33,079 bases of DNA from a virus, in the IMG/VR virus record IMGVR_UViG_3300022745_000117, positions 1-33,079 of that record. One strand, written 5' to 3'. The notes beneath the pieces are model-generated. The model saw only the letters and a program-made list of their open reading frames with translations. It had not been told where the DNA came from and ran no database searches. Of the stretch, positions 23,364 through 29,512 are shown in pieces. A program made the translations under genes and the position numbers. Every line of letters begins with the position of its first letter. Position 1 is the first letter of the stretch.

Positions 23364-24784
23364 TAATACATCCTCATCTCTGTACCACGTGTCAGTTTCG
23401 TATAAGCATCACTCGCGCCGTCCACTTGGTCATCGTGTTTCCCAAGAGGGAACCCTCTCAACTCCTCGATAAAGGCGCGGTTCCAAGCCCCTCTCACAAC
23501 CCGCACATTCCCCGCGTTCACCTGCGAGGAGAACGGTTCGGCGCGAGTCACCTTGTCACCACTCACCCTCACCGCCTCAAACCGAAATCCGTTAAAGACT
23601 TTCTGCCCCAGATAGCGGCTCTGGTCTTTTCCTGCACTGCCGGGATCTTCTGCGTAGCGTACAAACACACCCGCCCCATCTAGTTCGGCGGTCTGTCTCA
23701 TGGTTGCGTTTCGGTAGTCGGTGCTCCACTGTCCACGCACCACGTCCACAACGTAGGTGTAGCCATCCTCACCGATACCCACCTTCACCCCTGCCGTGTA
23801 GTCGCCATCGCCTTCCGTTGCCGCCGTATCCCATGCACGTACCAGCCGTAACCCCGCAGGAGCCGCATCTACGATTTCGATTTTACCGACCTTGAAGAAC
23901 GCGCCCTCTCTTGGGGTAGGATGACCTTGATATAGAGCGTCAAACGAGTAGCCGCCCTGCGTCGCCTTAATGTCTTCCAGTGCCGCAACGTCGTACCGCT
24001 CAGGGCATAACGCCTCGCCCTCTTTACGACCTAGTGGGTCGTTCTCTTCTGCCAGCGCAGGGAGGTTGATTACCTCCCACTCAGAGCCTTTTTCGCTTGC
24101 GAGTATACGACCTGCCAAATCGTCTTCATGCCAGCGTGTCATAATCAAGATGACTGCGCCGCCGGGCTCCAGTCGCGTGTAGAGGTCGTCTGTGTACCAG
24201 TCCCAACATTTGTTCCGATACGCTTCCGACTCTGCCTCTTCGCGACTCTTCACAGGGTCATCAATGATAATCAAATCACCGCCCTGCCCCGTGATACCAC
24301 CACCGACACCGACTGCCCTCATGCCGCCGCCTTGTGCCGTCTCCCAATCGTCTACCGCCGTTCGGTCATGGGCTAAATCTAGCCGCTTCTCGGCAATCCG
24401 CCGCGCTTTGCGTCCTAATTTGGAAACAAACGTCGCGTTATACGCCCCCAGTATCACCCTCAGAGTCGGGTCGCGCTCTAGTCTCCACACCGCATACCGT
24501 ACCGTGACCATCTCCGATTTACCATGACGCGGCGGCATATTCAGCATGAGACGCTTACATTCACCACGCGAAACGCGGTCTAAGACCTCCTGCACATAGC
24601 GGAGGTGCGCCCAATTCCAATTCCATCTCGGCGTAACGTCGTGTAGCCATTCGGAAAAGTCAAGGCTACTCCTCCTCTCCCTCGATTGCCCCCGCCGCTT
24701 CGAGAAGTCGAACCGAGTGGGCTTGACAGACCTCAAGTAACGCCGCGACATCTCGAGCATTTTGGGTTCGTAGGTAGCCCGCAT
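23363..24784 (-). CDS. terL: Terminase large subunit
   Basis: Packaging ATPase/nuclease. Numbering from ATG 24784 (473 aa): Walker A MPPRHGKSEM near 83-92, Walker B DLIIIDDPVK near 170-179, motif III LIMTRWHEDDLAG near 213-225, then an RNase H-like nuclease with RAWDTAATEGDGD (Asp near 319) and HDDQVDG near 450-456. The order and spacing match TerL proteins. Start is uncertain: ATG 24784 has GAGGTG upstream and overlaps the small subunit gene by about 120 bases; ATGs at 24760 or 24751 are alternatives. It heads the packaging block with the HTH-bearing small subunit. Confidence 0.93.
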   Translation of the reverse strand: MRATYEPKMLEMSRRYLRSVKPTRFDFSKRRGQSRERRSSLDFSEWLHDVTPRWNWNWAHLRYVQEVLDRVSRGECKRLMLNMPPRHGKSEMVTVRYAVWRLERDPTLRVILGAYNATFVSKLGRKARRIAEKRLDLAHDRTAVDDWETAQGGGMRAVGVGGGITGQGGDLIIIDDPVKSREEAESEAYRNKCWDWYTDDLYTRLEPGGAVILIMTRWHEDDLAGRILASEKGSEWEVINLPALAEENDPLGRKEGEALCPERYDVAALEDIKATQGGYSFDALYQGHPTPREGAFFKVGKIEIVDAAPAGLRLVRAWDTAATEGDGDYTAGVKVGIGEDGYTYVVDVVRGQWSTDYRNATMRQTAELDGAGVFVRYAEDPGSAGKDQSRYLGQKVFNGFRFEAVRVSGDKVTRAEPFSSQVNAGNVRVVRGAWNRAFIEELRGFPLGKHDDQVDGASDAYTKLTRGTEMRMY

Positions 24785-25043
24785 CTGCACACACCTCGTA
24801 CACGCTAGTTTGCATTTTCAAGCATTTAGAGAGCGAGTCTAGCAACAGCGCATCTATGCTTTCGCGTTGCCGCTCCATCGCCTCGCTAACAGGAGGTGTT
24901 GCATTCAGCTTAGACCCTGCCAAATTCTCAACTATAGAGCGGACGGTATTGCGACTTAGCCTGTATTCGCGGGCGGCTTGTGCTTGGCTCATGCCCCCCA
25001 ATACTGCCGCCACCACCTGCGCCTGAATGTCTGGTGATATCAT
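24666..25043 (-). CDS. terS: Terminase small subunit-like HTH protein
   Basis: The 125-aa protein has an N-terminal helix-turn-helix (GGMSQAQAAREYRLSRNTVR, about residues 16-35), a linker and a long helical oligomerisation region. TerS proteins bind the packaging site (pac or cos) and load DNA into TerL. Its gene overlaps TerL and lies just upstream of it, as usual. ATG 25043 follows AGGTGG. Three phased repeats lie just before the start and are a candidate binding site. Confidence 0.8.
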   Translation of the reverse strand: MISPDIQAQVVAAVLGGMSQAQAAREYRLSRNTVRSIVENLAGSKLNATPPVSEAMERQRESIDALLLDSLSKCLKMQTSVYEVCADAGYLRTQNARDVAALLEVCQAHSVRLLEAAGAIEGEEE

Positions 25044-25051
25044 TTGACCAC

Positions 25052-25080
25052 CTGCTCAAAATCTGCTCAAAACTGCTCAA
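25052..25080 (-). repeat. Three phased 8-bp repeats ahead of the small terminase gene
   Basis: CTGCTCAA occurs at 25052-25059, 25063-25070 and 25073-25080 (spacing 11 and 10), that is TTGAGCAG on the coding strand, and is followed by a short T/A run. The copies recur at about one helical turn and lie between the stop of the holin-like gene and the ATG of the small terminase gene. They could be the terminase recognition site or an operator. Confidence 0.6.
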
Positions 25081-25265
25081 TTTTTTGGTGGCAGTGTCAC
25101 CTGCAACGCTCGTAGTACCGCCACCACCATTGCGAGACCTGCGCCCCACCGAGCAGGAACCAGTGCGCGAATCGCCTCCTCATGGGAGAGCAGGAAGAAA
25201 CCCACTACCGAGAGGGCGTACTGCGCTTGAATAATCTGCCGTTGTCGTTTTAGTTGCTGTCTCAT
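25077..25265 (-). CDS. Holin-like small membrane protein, 62 aa
   Basis: A short protein with two hydrophobic segments, YALSVVGFFLLSH (about residues 16-28) and WGAGLAMVVAVLRALQVTL (about 40-58), joined by a charged/proline turn, and a basic N-terminus (MRQQLKRQRQ). This matches small two-helix phage holins. The ATG overlaps the stop of the preceding membrane/coiled-coil gene (ATGA). Together they form a probable lysis cassette placed before the terminase genes. Confidence 0.65.
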   Translation of the reverse strand: MRQQLKRQRQIIQAQYALSVVGFFLLSHEEAIRALVPARWGAGLAMVVAVLRALQVTLPPKN

Positions 25266-25534
25266 TTGCCACCGTCCAGTTTGCGCTCTATGCGCTGGAG
25301 TCTGTCTTTGATGTCGGAGAGGGCGGTCTGCACCACACTAGAGGTAGATTCCACCCCGCGAATCCGCGTTTCGTGGTCAGCCTCTCGCGATATCAATTCT
25401 GCAAGTTTGCTTTTGGTCTCTTGGCTACTTGAGACCACCCCCGCCCCCATAACGAGGATAGTTATTAGCAGTGATACCGTTGCCACGTAAAAATTGCCAC
25501 GTGTGATAGGTGTGTCTGTGTTACGAGTTGGCAC
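25262..25534 (-). CDS. Single-TM coiled-coil protein, lysis-associated (XhlA-like layout)
   Basis: The 90-aa protein has one membrane segment (FYVATVSLLITILVMGAGVV, about residues 15-34) and then a long coiled coil (AELISREADHETRIRG ... ALSDIKDRLQRIERKLDGG). One-TM proteins with a coiled coil are often found next to holins, sometimes as spanin- or XhlA-like partners, but the order TM-then-coil here differs from XhlA, where the membrane segment is C-terminal. The GTG at 25534 is chosen for its GGAGG site 7-8 bases upstream; the longer reading frame runs into the terminator. Confidence 0.6.
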   Translation of the reverse strand: MPTRNTDTPITRGNFYVATVSLLITILVMGAGVVSSSQETKSKLAELISREADHETRIRGVESTSSVVQTALSDIKDRLQRIERKLDGGK

Positions 25535-25559
25535 GTACCGACCTCCGAGATAGGGTAAA

Positions 25560-25614
25560 AACGACAAAAGCCCACCAAATCCCCCTGCAAAAGCAGGTAG
25601 AAAATGGTGGGCTT
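25560..25614 (-). terminator. Strong minus-strand terminator just after the late promoter
   Basis: AAGCCCACCA (25568-25577) pairs perfectly with TGGTGGGCTT (25605-25614). Inside it, CCTGC/GCAGG (25584-25588/25593-25597) forms a second small stem. On the minus strand the outer stem is followed by TTTTGTCGTTTTT. The promoter at 25663-25692 lies about 50 bases upstream, so most transcripts should end here unless antiterminated. Confidence 0.8.
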
Positions 25615-25662
25615 AATGTGCCTCTATGGGCGTAGGTAGCCCTGAATAATTCAGCTGTGATT

Positions 25663-25692
25663 ACTATACGACAATTCGAGATATTTTGTCAA
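25663..25692 (-). promoter_or_regulatory. Near-consensus sigma70-type promoter (probable late promoter)
   Basis: On the minus strand: -35 TTGACA (25692-25687), 18-base spacer, -10 TATAGT (25668-25663). Transcription should start near 25656 and run left toward the holin/terminase genes, first meeting the 5-bp hairpin CTGAA/TTCAG (25642-25654) and then the terminator at 25560-25614. This promoter-leader-terminator order is like the lambda late promoter region. Confidence 0.75.
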
Positions 25693-25718
25693 GTTTTTTG
25701 AAAATAGGGGGGTGAAAA

Positions 25719-25935
25719 GTGAAAAAATCGCTTGACATACGAACTAATCGGGAGTATCAAGTCTCCTGCAAAAACCGCCGCCGCCCGTGCCGACGCTCAG
25801 TCCAACGTCGGCAAATACAAAACAGAGATTGAATGCACCTGCGGGCGGACGGACGGGACGCATTCCTCAAAATGCAGGGTCTATTTCACACAGAAACAGA
25901 GGGAGCGTCGAGAGAGATTGCGTAACCTCTCCTAG
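25719..25935 (+). CDS. Small Cys-rich plus-strand ORF, frame broken near the start
   Basis: The frame open from 25723 to the TAG at 25935 encodes TEIECTCGRTDGTHSSKC followed by a basic helix (FTQKQRERRERLRNLS), which looks like a small zinc-binding protein. It has no good start except TTG 25732. A GTG at 25719 with GGGGGGTG upstream is in the neighbouring frame. Losing one A from the A6 run at 25722-25727, or a +1 slip there, would join them to give about 71 aa. A plus-strand terminator follows at 25962-25993. Coding status is uncertain; a non-coding transcript is the main alternative. Confidence 0.35.
25732..25760 (+). promoter_or_regulatory. Possible plus-strand promoter
   Basis: TTGACA (25732-25737), 17-base spacer and TATCAA (25755-25760). 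If used, transcription would begin near 25767 and end at the plus-strand terminator near 25993, giving an RNA of about 225 nt. It overlaps the start region of the small Cys-rich ORF, so promoter and ORF start cannot both be right as drawn. Confidence 0.4.
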
Positions 25936-25951
25936 ATTCGATTCCTGAAAA

Positions 25952-26152
25952 CTATTTTTGAGCCTCCTGCCCTGAGTTGGCGGGAGGCTTTTGTACCTCT
26001 GTTACCTGCATTTTGCCCTCCGAAACCGAGACCTCGTACCTCGTACCGCAAGCACGGCACTCTATCAGCACCCCCGAAGCGTGGGTAAAAACAGAGAGTA
26101 TCTGAGCGTCGTACCAGCATCGCAAAATGATTCGTTTCGGCAGGGCTGTCAC
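25952..26152 (-). CDS. Small Cys-containing protein, 66 aa
   Basis: The protein begins (GTG) TALPKRIILRCWYDAQILSV, contains CRACG (about residues 32-36), a single zinc-binding half-site, and ends in a Gln/Lys-rich tail. GTG start overlaps the TGA of the gene before it (GTGA). The last ten codons coincide with the hairpin of the plus-strand terminator at 25962-25988. It is the final gene of the early block. Not recognised. Confidence 0.55.
   Translation of the reverse strand: MTALPKRIILRCWYDAQILSVFTHASGVLIECRACGTRYEVSVSEGKMQVTEVQKPPANSGQEAQK
25962..25993 (+). terminator. Plus-strand terminator, overlapping the end of a minus-strand gene
   Basis: GCCTCCTGCC (25962-25971) pairs with GGCGGGAGGC (25979-25988), ten pairs with one G-U on the plus strand, around a 7-base loop, followed by TTTTG on the plus strand. 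On the minus strand the hairpin is followed by TCAAAAATAG, which is not a T-run. It therefore best fits the end of a short rightward transcript from the control region. Confidence 0.65.
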
Positions 26153-26439
26153 TTAGATTCCTTTCCCAGTAGGGCATACTTTCCAGAGGGTGCGTCCGAG
26201 AACTGGATGGGTTTCTTCCCTTCAAACACCTCGCCCCTCTGTACCTTTGTCACCCCGACTATCTCAATCGCAACCCCTAAAGCCTCTTGGAAGGCAGGAG
26301 ATTCACGCCCCTCTTTGCAGAACAGTCCCCACACAGTCATTTGTGAGGCGAGGGGCAGTAAATCCCAATGGGGCTGACACATCACAGTAGTCGCGGCGAT
26401 TCTCGCTTTACATCCTGTGCAGGGGCACGTGTTAGCCAT
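26149..26439 (-). CDS. Small phage zinc-type protein, 96 aa
   Basis: The N-terminus CPCTGCKARIAATTVMCQPH (about residues 5-24) holds four Cys and a His, a probable zinc site. LWDLLPLAS-type sequence follows (HWDLLPLASQMTVWGLF). Phage proteins with a CxxC ... MCxxHW pattern are common but their role is not known to me. The ATG has GGAGG six bases upstream. It is coupled to the next gene by a GTGA overlap. Confidence 0.65.
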   Translation of the reverse strand: MANTCPCTGCKARIAATTVMCQPHWDLLPLASQMTVWGLFCKEGRESPAFQEALGVAIEIVGVTKVQRGEVFEGKKPIQFSDAPSGKYALLGKESK

Positions 26440-26441
26440 TT

Positions 26442-27008
26442 CTAACCTCCGTGCCTATTGCAGAATTTCTCGCCAGGTGGTACGAGGCGCGCACATTTTG
26501 GGCATTGTGTCTGCTGTAGCGTGGGGAAACGAAGGTAACTCCGCGCATCTTCTAATCGACGGAACCTGTCGGCACACTCATCCGAACAGAACGACCGCCC
26601 CTTAATTTGGGGCTTACTCTGACACACAATACACATGACTACGACGTATGCCTCTGCTTTTGGGGGGACATTTTTACGCTCTGATTTTAACCTATCGCCG
26701 CACTCTCTTGAGCAGGTTTCCCGCACATCCCAGTTCAATTTGCTTTCGTCGTCGCGGGGTGTCATCTGCTGGTTGCAGTACGCGCACTGTTTCCGCTCAG
26801 TGCGCCACTCGCCAGCCCCCTCTTTGCTATAACGCACCCTCTGCGCCTCCTGCATGGTACGCAAGGGTATCCCCGACTCTCTCATCCATTTACGAATGAG
26901 GGGAGGTGAAAAGTTTGCTTTCCGCGCTATATCCTCTGCCGACATCTCCTGATTGCAGTACATATCCCGTAGTTGCTCCACCGAATAGGGGCATGGAATT
27001 TTAGCCAT
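26442..27008 (-). CDS. HTH plus multi-zinc-ribbon protein, 188 aa
   Basis: N-terminal HTH (VEQLRDMYCNQEMSAEDIAR, then SPPLIRKWMRESGIP; about residues 10-47) followed by three Cys4-type groups: CAYC ... CSREC (about 75-101), CIVC ... CSDEC (about 125-144) and CPKC ... FCNRHG (about 168-187). This resembles HTH-containing phage DNA-binding proteins with zinc ribbons, including some homing-endonuclease-derived proteins, but no HNH or GIY-YIG catalytic motif is visible. Function as a DNA- or RNA-binding regulator is inferred. The ribosome site is weak. Confidence 0.65.
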   Translation of the reverse strand: MAKIPCPYSVEQLRDMYCNQEMSAEDIARKANFSPPLIRKWMRESGIPLRTMQEAQRVRYSKEGAGEWRTERKQCAYCNQQMTPRDDESKLNWDVRETCSRECGDRLKSERKNVPPKAEAYVVVMCIVCQSKPQIKGRSFCSDECADRFRRLEDARSYLRFPTLQQTQCPKCARLVPPGEKFCNRHGG

Positions 27009-27059
27009 TGTTCACCGTCCCATCTGGTTTTGCCCACTGGATTGCCGATTCTCTGTGTG

Positions 27060-27446
27060 TCATGGGTTCTCTTCCTTAAAGTACTCAAGGCACTCTTCCC
27101 ATGTGCCGAAATGATTGGCTAACCAGCAGAAAATGTTGGCTTTTCTGCCTACAAGGAACACAGGTATCCCGTGTCCCATTGCAAAGCCATACTCCACAAA
27201 ACACCCGCCAGTAACAGCCCGGAGCGGGTCTTCCAGTGTGAATAGGATTAGGGCATCTGCAATAGATACATCCGCAAGGTCTTTTTTAGCAGTGTCGAAT
27301 AAGACCTGCACAGGGGACTCAAATGTTAGCCCATCATCCCCTGCCAGCCATGATGATGTAATATCATGCCCTAACTCTTCTAATTGACAGGCATACCCCG
27401 CTATTTCGGTCAACCTCTGGTATCCTGCCGCAAGATATATTTTCAA
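27060..27446 (-). CDS. Nucleoside 2-deoxyribosyltransferase-like protein
   Basis: The 128-aa protein matches the small Rossmann-like fold of nucleoside 2-deoxyribosyltransferases and DUF4406-type relatives: KIYLAAGYQRL at the start, DLADVSIADALILFT near 56-70 and GGCFVEYGFAMGHGIPVFLV near 80-99, where the Glu (about 85) is the usual catalytic nucleophile position. These enzymes exchange bases on deoxyribosides, useful in nucleotide salvage or in making modified nucleotides. TTG start at 27446 is chosen for the AAAGGA site 7 bases upstream; no ATG is available. The exact substrate is unknown. Confidence 0.7.
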   Translation of the reverse strand: MKIYLAAGYQRLTEIAGYACQLEELGHDITSSWLAGDDGLTFESPVQVLFDTAKKDLADVSIADALILFTLEDPLRAVTGGCFVEYGFAMGHGIPVFLVGRKANIFCWLANHFGTWEECLEYFKEENP

Positions 27447-27584
27447 GCCTGTTTCCTTTCTGTTTTCAAATCTGCCCGACAACCCACAATGCCCCGATTT
27501 CGCGTTTCACGCCTGTTTACGGGCGGTATGGTGCGTTTTGTGTATATTTCGTTTGGCACAAAACACGTGCTAGAAATGCCAAGT

Positions 27585-28058
27585 TTAGGCATACGCCATA
27601 AAACTACCGAGCGGGTCTTCCGCAGGTGTTTCTACGCTCCCGATTACCGCCGCCCTTCTGTCCATTTTTGCGGTTGCGGTTCGGATTTCGGCTCTAATCT
27701 CTGCCAGTATCGCCTGTCCCTCTGCGTCGTTCAGGTGGTAAATCCCATTCCAGTAGCGCACTGCCAGCCGCCGCCATCGGCACTCTGCGAAGTGTCGGAA
27801 ATAGTCTCCCATTTTCGCCCGATCATGCTTGCACCATGCCCCGTTACGGTCTGCAATTTCGGCAGGGGAGCGGTACTCAATCGCGCAGTTTGCGAATGGC
27901 ACTGGGTTCGTCATGGCGGGTATGTCCGTCCAGTAGCCCACCAAAATCACCCATTCACGGGGGCTAACGGCTCCGTTCCGGGAGAGCGAGTCAAGAGCGT
28001 CGTCAATATCCCGCCTCACTTGGGAGTATTTTTCACAAAGTTGCTTCGTTGTTGTCAC
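27585..28058 (-). CDS. Hypothetical protein, 157 aa
   Basis: Unrecognised protein in the replication block. It begins (GTG) TTTKQLCEKYSQVRRDIDDA and is mostly helical with a Trp/Arg/Tyr-rich middle (FRHFAECRWRRLAVRYWNGI). No zinc pattern or enzymatic motif is clear. GTG 28058 has AGGAGG six bases upstream and overlaps the previous stop (GTGA); the longer frame to 28202 lies inside the preceding gene. Being coupled to replication genes, it may assist replication. Confidence 0.6.
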   Translation of the reverse strand: MTTTKQLCEKYSQVRRDIDDALDSLSRNGAVSPREWVILVGYWTDIPAMTNPVPFANCAIEYRSPAEIADRNGAWCKHDRAKMGDYFRHFAECRWRRLAVRYWNGIYHLNDAEGQAILAEIRAEIRTATAKMDRRAAVIGSVETPAEDPLGSFMAYA

Positions 28059-28645
28059 AGTTTGCCTCCTATCCGTTCTCGCTCTACCCCGCCGATTGCA
28101 GGGAGTTCGGTCATGGGTCGCACCGCCTCTTTTGCCAGTACGCTCTCTGCCGCCTTGTTGACATGCCCTATCAAAACGCCTTGAGGTGTCTCCGATTGGC
28201 ACAGGTCAATCCACCCGCCGAGTGCCTTTACCACCTCTAAGGCAGGGAGAGAAAGCGGAGGTGCGCCCTGTGCGTAGTAGCCGCCTTTTGTGCCGTCATC
28301 ACGCTCGTACTCCACCCACACGCCGCAGGAACCGTAACTCGAAATCTTGTCGAAAATCTCCTGCGCTATGTCTGCCACAGTGGTCTGCCCCTGAACCGTG
28401 AACCGTTTCGCGATTGCCAGCACGTCCGACGGCTCCGGGACGTAGTGAACGAAATCGCCGCTCTGTGCGGGCTTGAATAGCATCTCGCGAATCACGGCAG
28501 GAATGAACTCGACGGGTATCATCCTGAGTGCATCGAGGAAATGTCTGCTCGTTCGTGCCGAAAACTCGCGTCGGTTCCTCTCGAAAATCGCCTTGATGTC
28601 TGCCAAAGCGTCTAAAATTATCTCTTCGCCCTCTTGTTGTGTCAT
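28055..28645 (-). CDS. Possible helicase-loader-like replication protein, 196 aa
   Basis: The gene is coupled to the replisome organizer gene by an ATGA overlap and has AGGAGG upstream. The N-terminal half is helical: FSARTSRHFLDALRMIPVEF, then VHYVPEPSDVLAIAKRF (about residues 66-82), a layout reminiscent of SPP1 G39P-type helicase-loader/inhibitor proteins. The C-terminal half has a possible beta domain (SCGVWVEYERDDGTKGGYYA). No Walker motifs are visible, so it is not an ATPase loader of the DnaC kind. The assignment rests on place and weak similarity. Confidence 0.45.
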   Translation of the reverse strand: MTQQEGEEIILDALADIKAIFERNRREFSARTSRHFLDALRMIPVEFIPAVIREMLFKPAQSGDFVHYVPEPSDVLAIAKRFTVQGQTTVADIAQEIFDKISSYGSCGVWVEYERDDGTKGGYYAQGAPPLSLPALEVVKALGGWIDLCQSETPQGVLIGHVNKAAESVLAKEAVRPMTELPAIGGVERERIGGKL

Positions 28646-29511
28646 CAGTACGCCTCCTGTAACAACGCCCTTATTGCGTCGCGGTCATCCTGCAACGTTT
28701 TGCCCCGCTTTTCAGGGGGTAGCCAGTCTTTGCCAACACTCTTGTCCATCACCGATTTGAGGTAGTTCCCCATCGAGCGGGCAGAAAATCGGGCTATTTC
28801 GTCCGGGCTTCTCGCTTTGCGTAGCACCTCTACCGCCGCGTTAATCCGCTCTGGGGCATAGCCGAGCGAAACCAGTTCTGTGTACCACGCTTCGCCCTGC
28901 ATAGAACCGCCCTGTATCACTGCCCTACCTGCCGCATTACGCCGCTCTTGGGCAGGAGTGACAATCTCAGAGGGGAGGAGTGTGTGTGTGGCGTTGTCGG
29001 CAGTTGCGTCGCCGCTTGCGCCCGCGTCTCCCACACACTCTGTATCTCTCTCTGTATCTACATCTTTATCTCTATCTACATCTACATCTATGCTTGTTAC
29101 ATTTGTTTCACTTGTTACATGGCTTGTTTCACTTGTTACAAGGGGGTTGCTTCCCTGTTCTGTAACAAGTTTTTTGTCTGCCCTGTGCCTTCTTACGCGC
29201 TCACGGTTGGATTCGGGAGACCATGAAGGATAGTCAGGAGTACTCTGCCATGATGTCCAGTTGTGGGGCGACAAACCCTCTTCGTGGCTATCTATCAAGT
29301 GTCGCTTTGCCAGTTCGGATATTGCCGATTCTGCATCCTCTTCACTAATTCGCAAGCGGAAGGCAATGGTCTCCATGTCTGGCAATAACCCCCGATGCTC
29401 ACTTTTATTAGCCAGACAAAGCAGATTAACCCATATTTTGAAAAGTGGTGCAGGTAGTTTCTGCACCTTCGGGTCATCTATCACATCGTCTGACAGTCGT
29501 AGCCACTTCAT
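28645..29511 (-). CDS. Phage replisome organizer (replication initiation) protein
   Basis: The N-terminal region (about residues 1-90) begins MKWLRLSDDVIDDPKVQKLP and has LISEEDAESAISEL-type winged-helix layout, as in phage replisome organizer proteins that bind the origin. The centre is an unstructured, repeated linker (VTSETSHVTSETNVTSIDVD, then Asp/Arg-rich), and the C-terminal region (about 180-288) is helical, probably for helicase/loader contact. The gene contains the 9-bp repeat array described separately, as in lambda O and many Gram-positive phages where the origin is inside the initiator gene. SD GGGGTGAGA precedes the ATG. Confidence 0.8.
   Translation of the reverse strand: MKWLRLSDDVIDDPKVQKLPAPLFKIWVNLLCLANKSEHRGLLPDMETIAFRLRISEEDAESAISELAKRHLIDSHEEGLSPHNWTSWQSTPDYPSWSPESNRERVRRHRADKKLVTEQGSNPLVTSETSHVTSETNVTSIDVDVDRDKDVDTERDTECVGDAGASGDATADNATHTLLPSEIVTPAQERRNAAGRAVIQGGSMQGEAWYTELVSLGYAPERINAAVEVLRKARSPDEIARFSARSMGNYLKSVMDKSVGKDWLPPEKRGKTLQDDRDAIRALLQEAY
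29041..29169. repeat. Iteron-like 9-bp array and adjacent simple repeat: candidate replication origin
   Basis: CTTGTTACA occurs at 29093, 29111 and 29132 and inverted (TGTAACAAG) at 29161. Closely related 9-mers, TTTGTTTCA at 29102 and CTTGTTTCA at 29123, fill the places between, making back-to-back 9-bp units. Just beside them (29041-29092) is a 6-bp-type simple repeat of TCTACA/TCTATC that could unwind easily. All lie in the linker region of the replisome organizer gene, matching the lambda O/ori arrangement. Confidence 0.7.
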
Positions 29512-29512
29512 A

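Noticed and set aside
25932-26225. Alternative minus-strand frame of 97 codons
   Set aside because: It overlaps the coupled 66-aa gene (25952-26152) and the gene before it, and its product is low-complexity Arg/Ser-rich.
29041-29092. Simple repeat as mere coding low complexity
   Set aside because: It does encode an Asp-rich linker, but its place right next to the 9-mer array makes a role as an unwinding element worth keeping, so it was included with the candidate origin.
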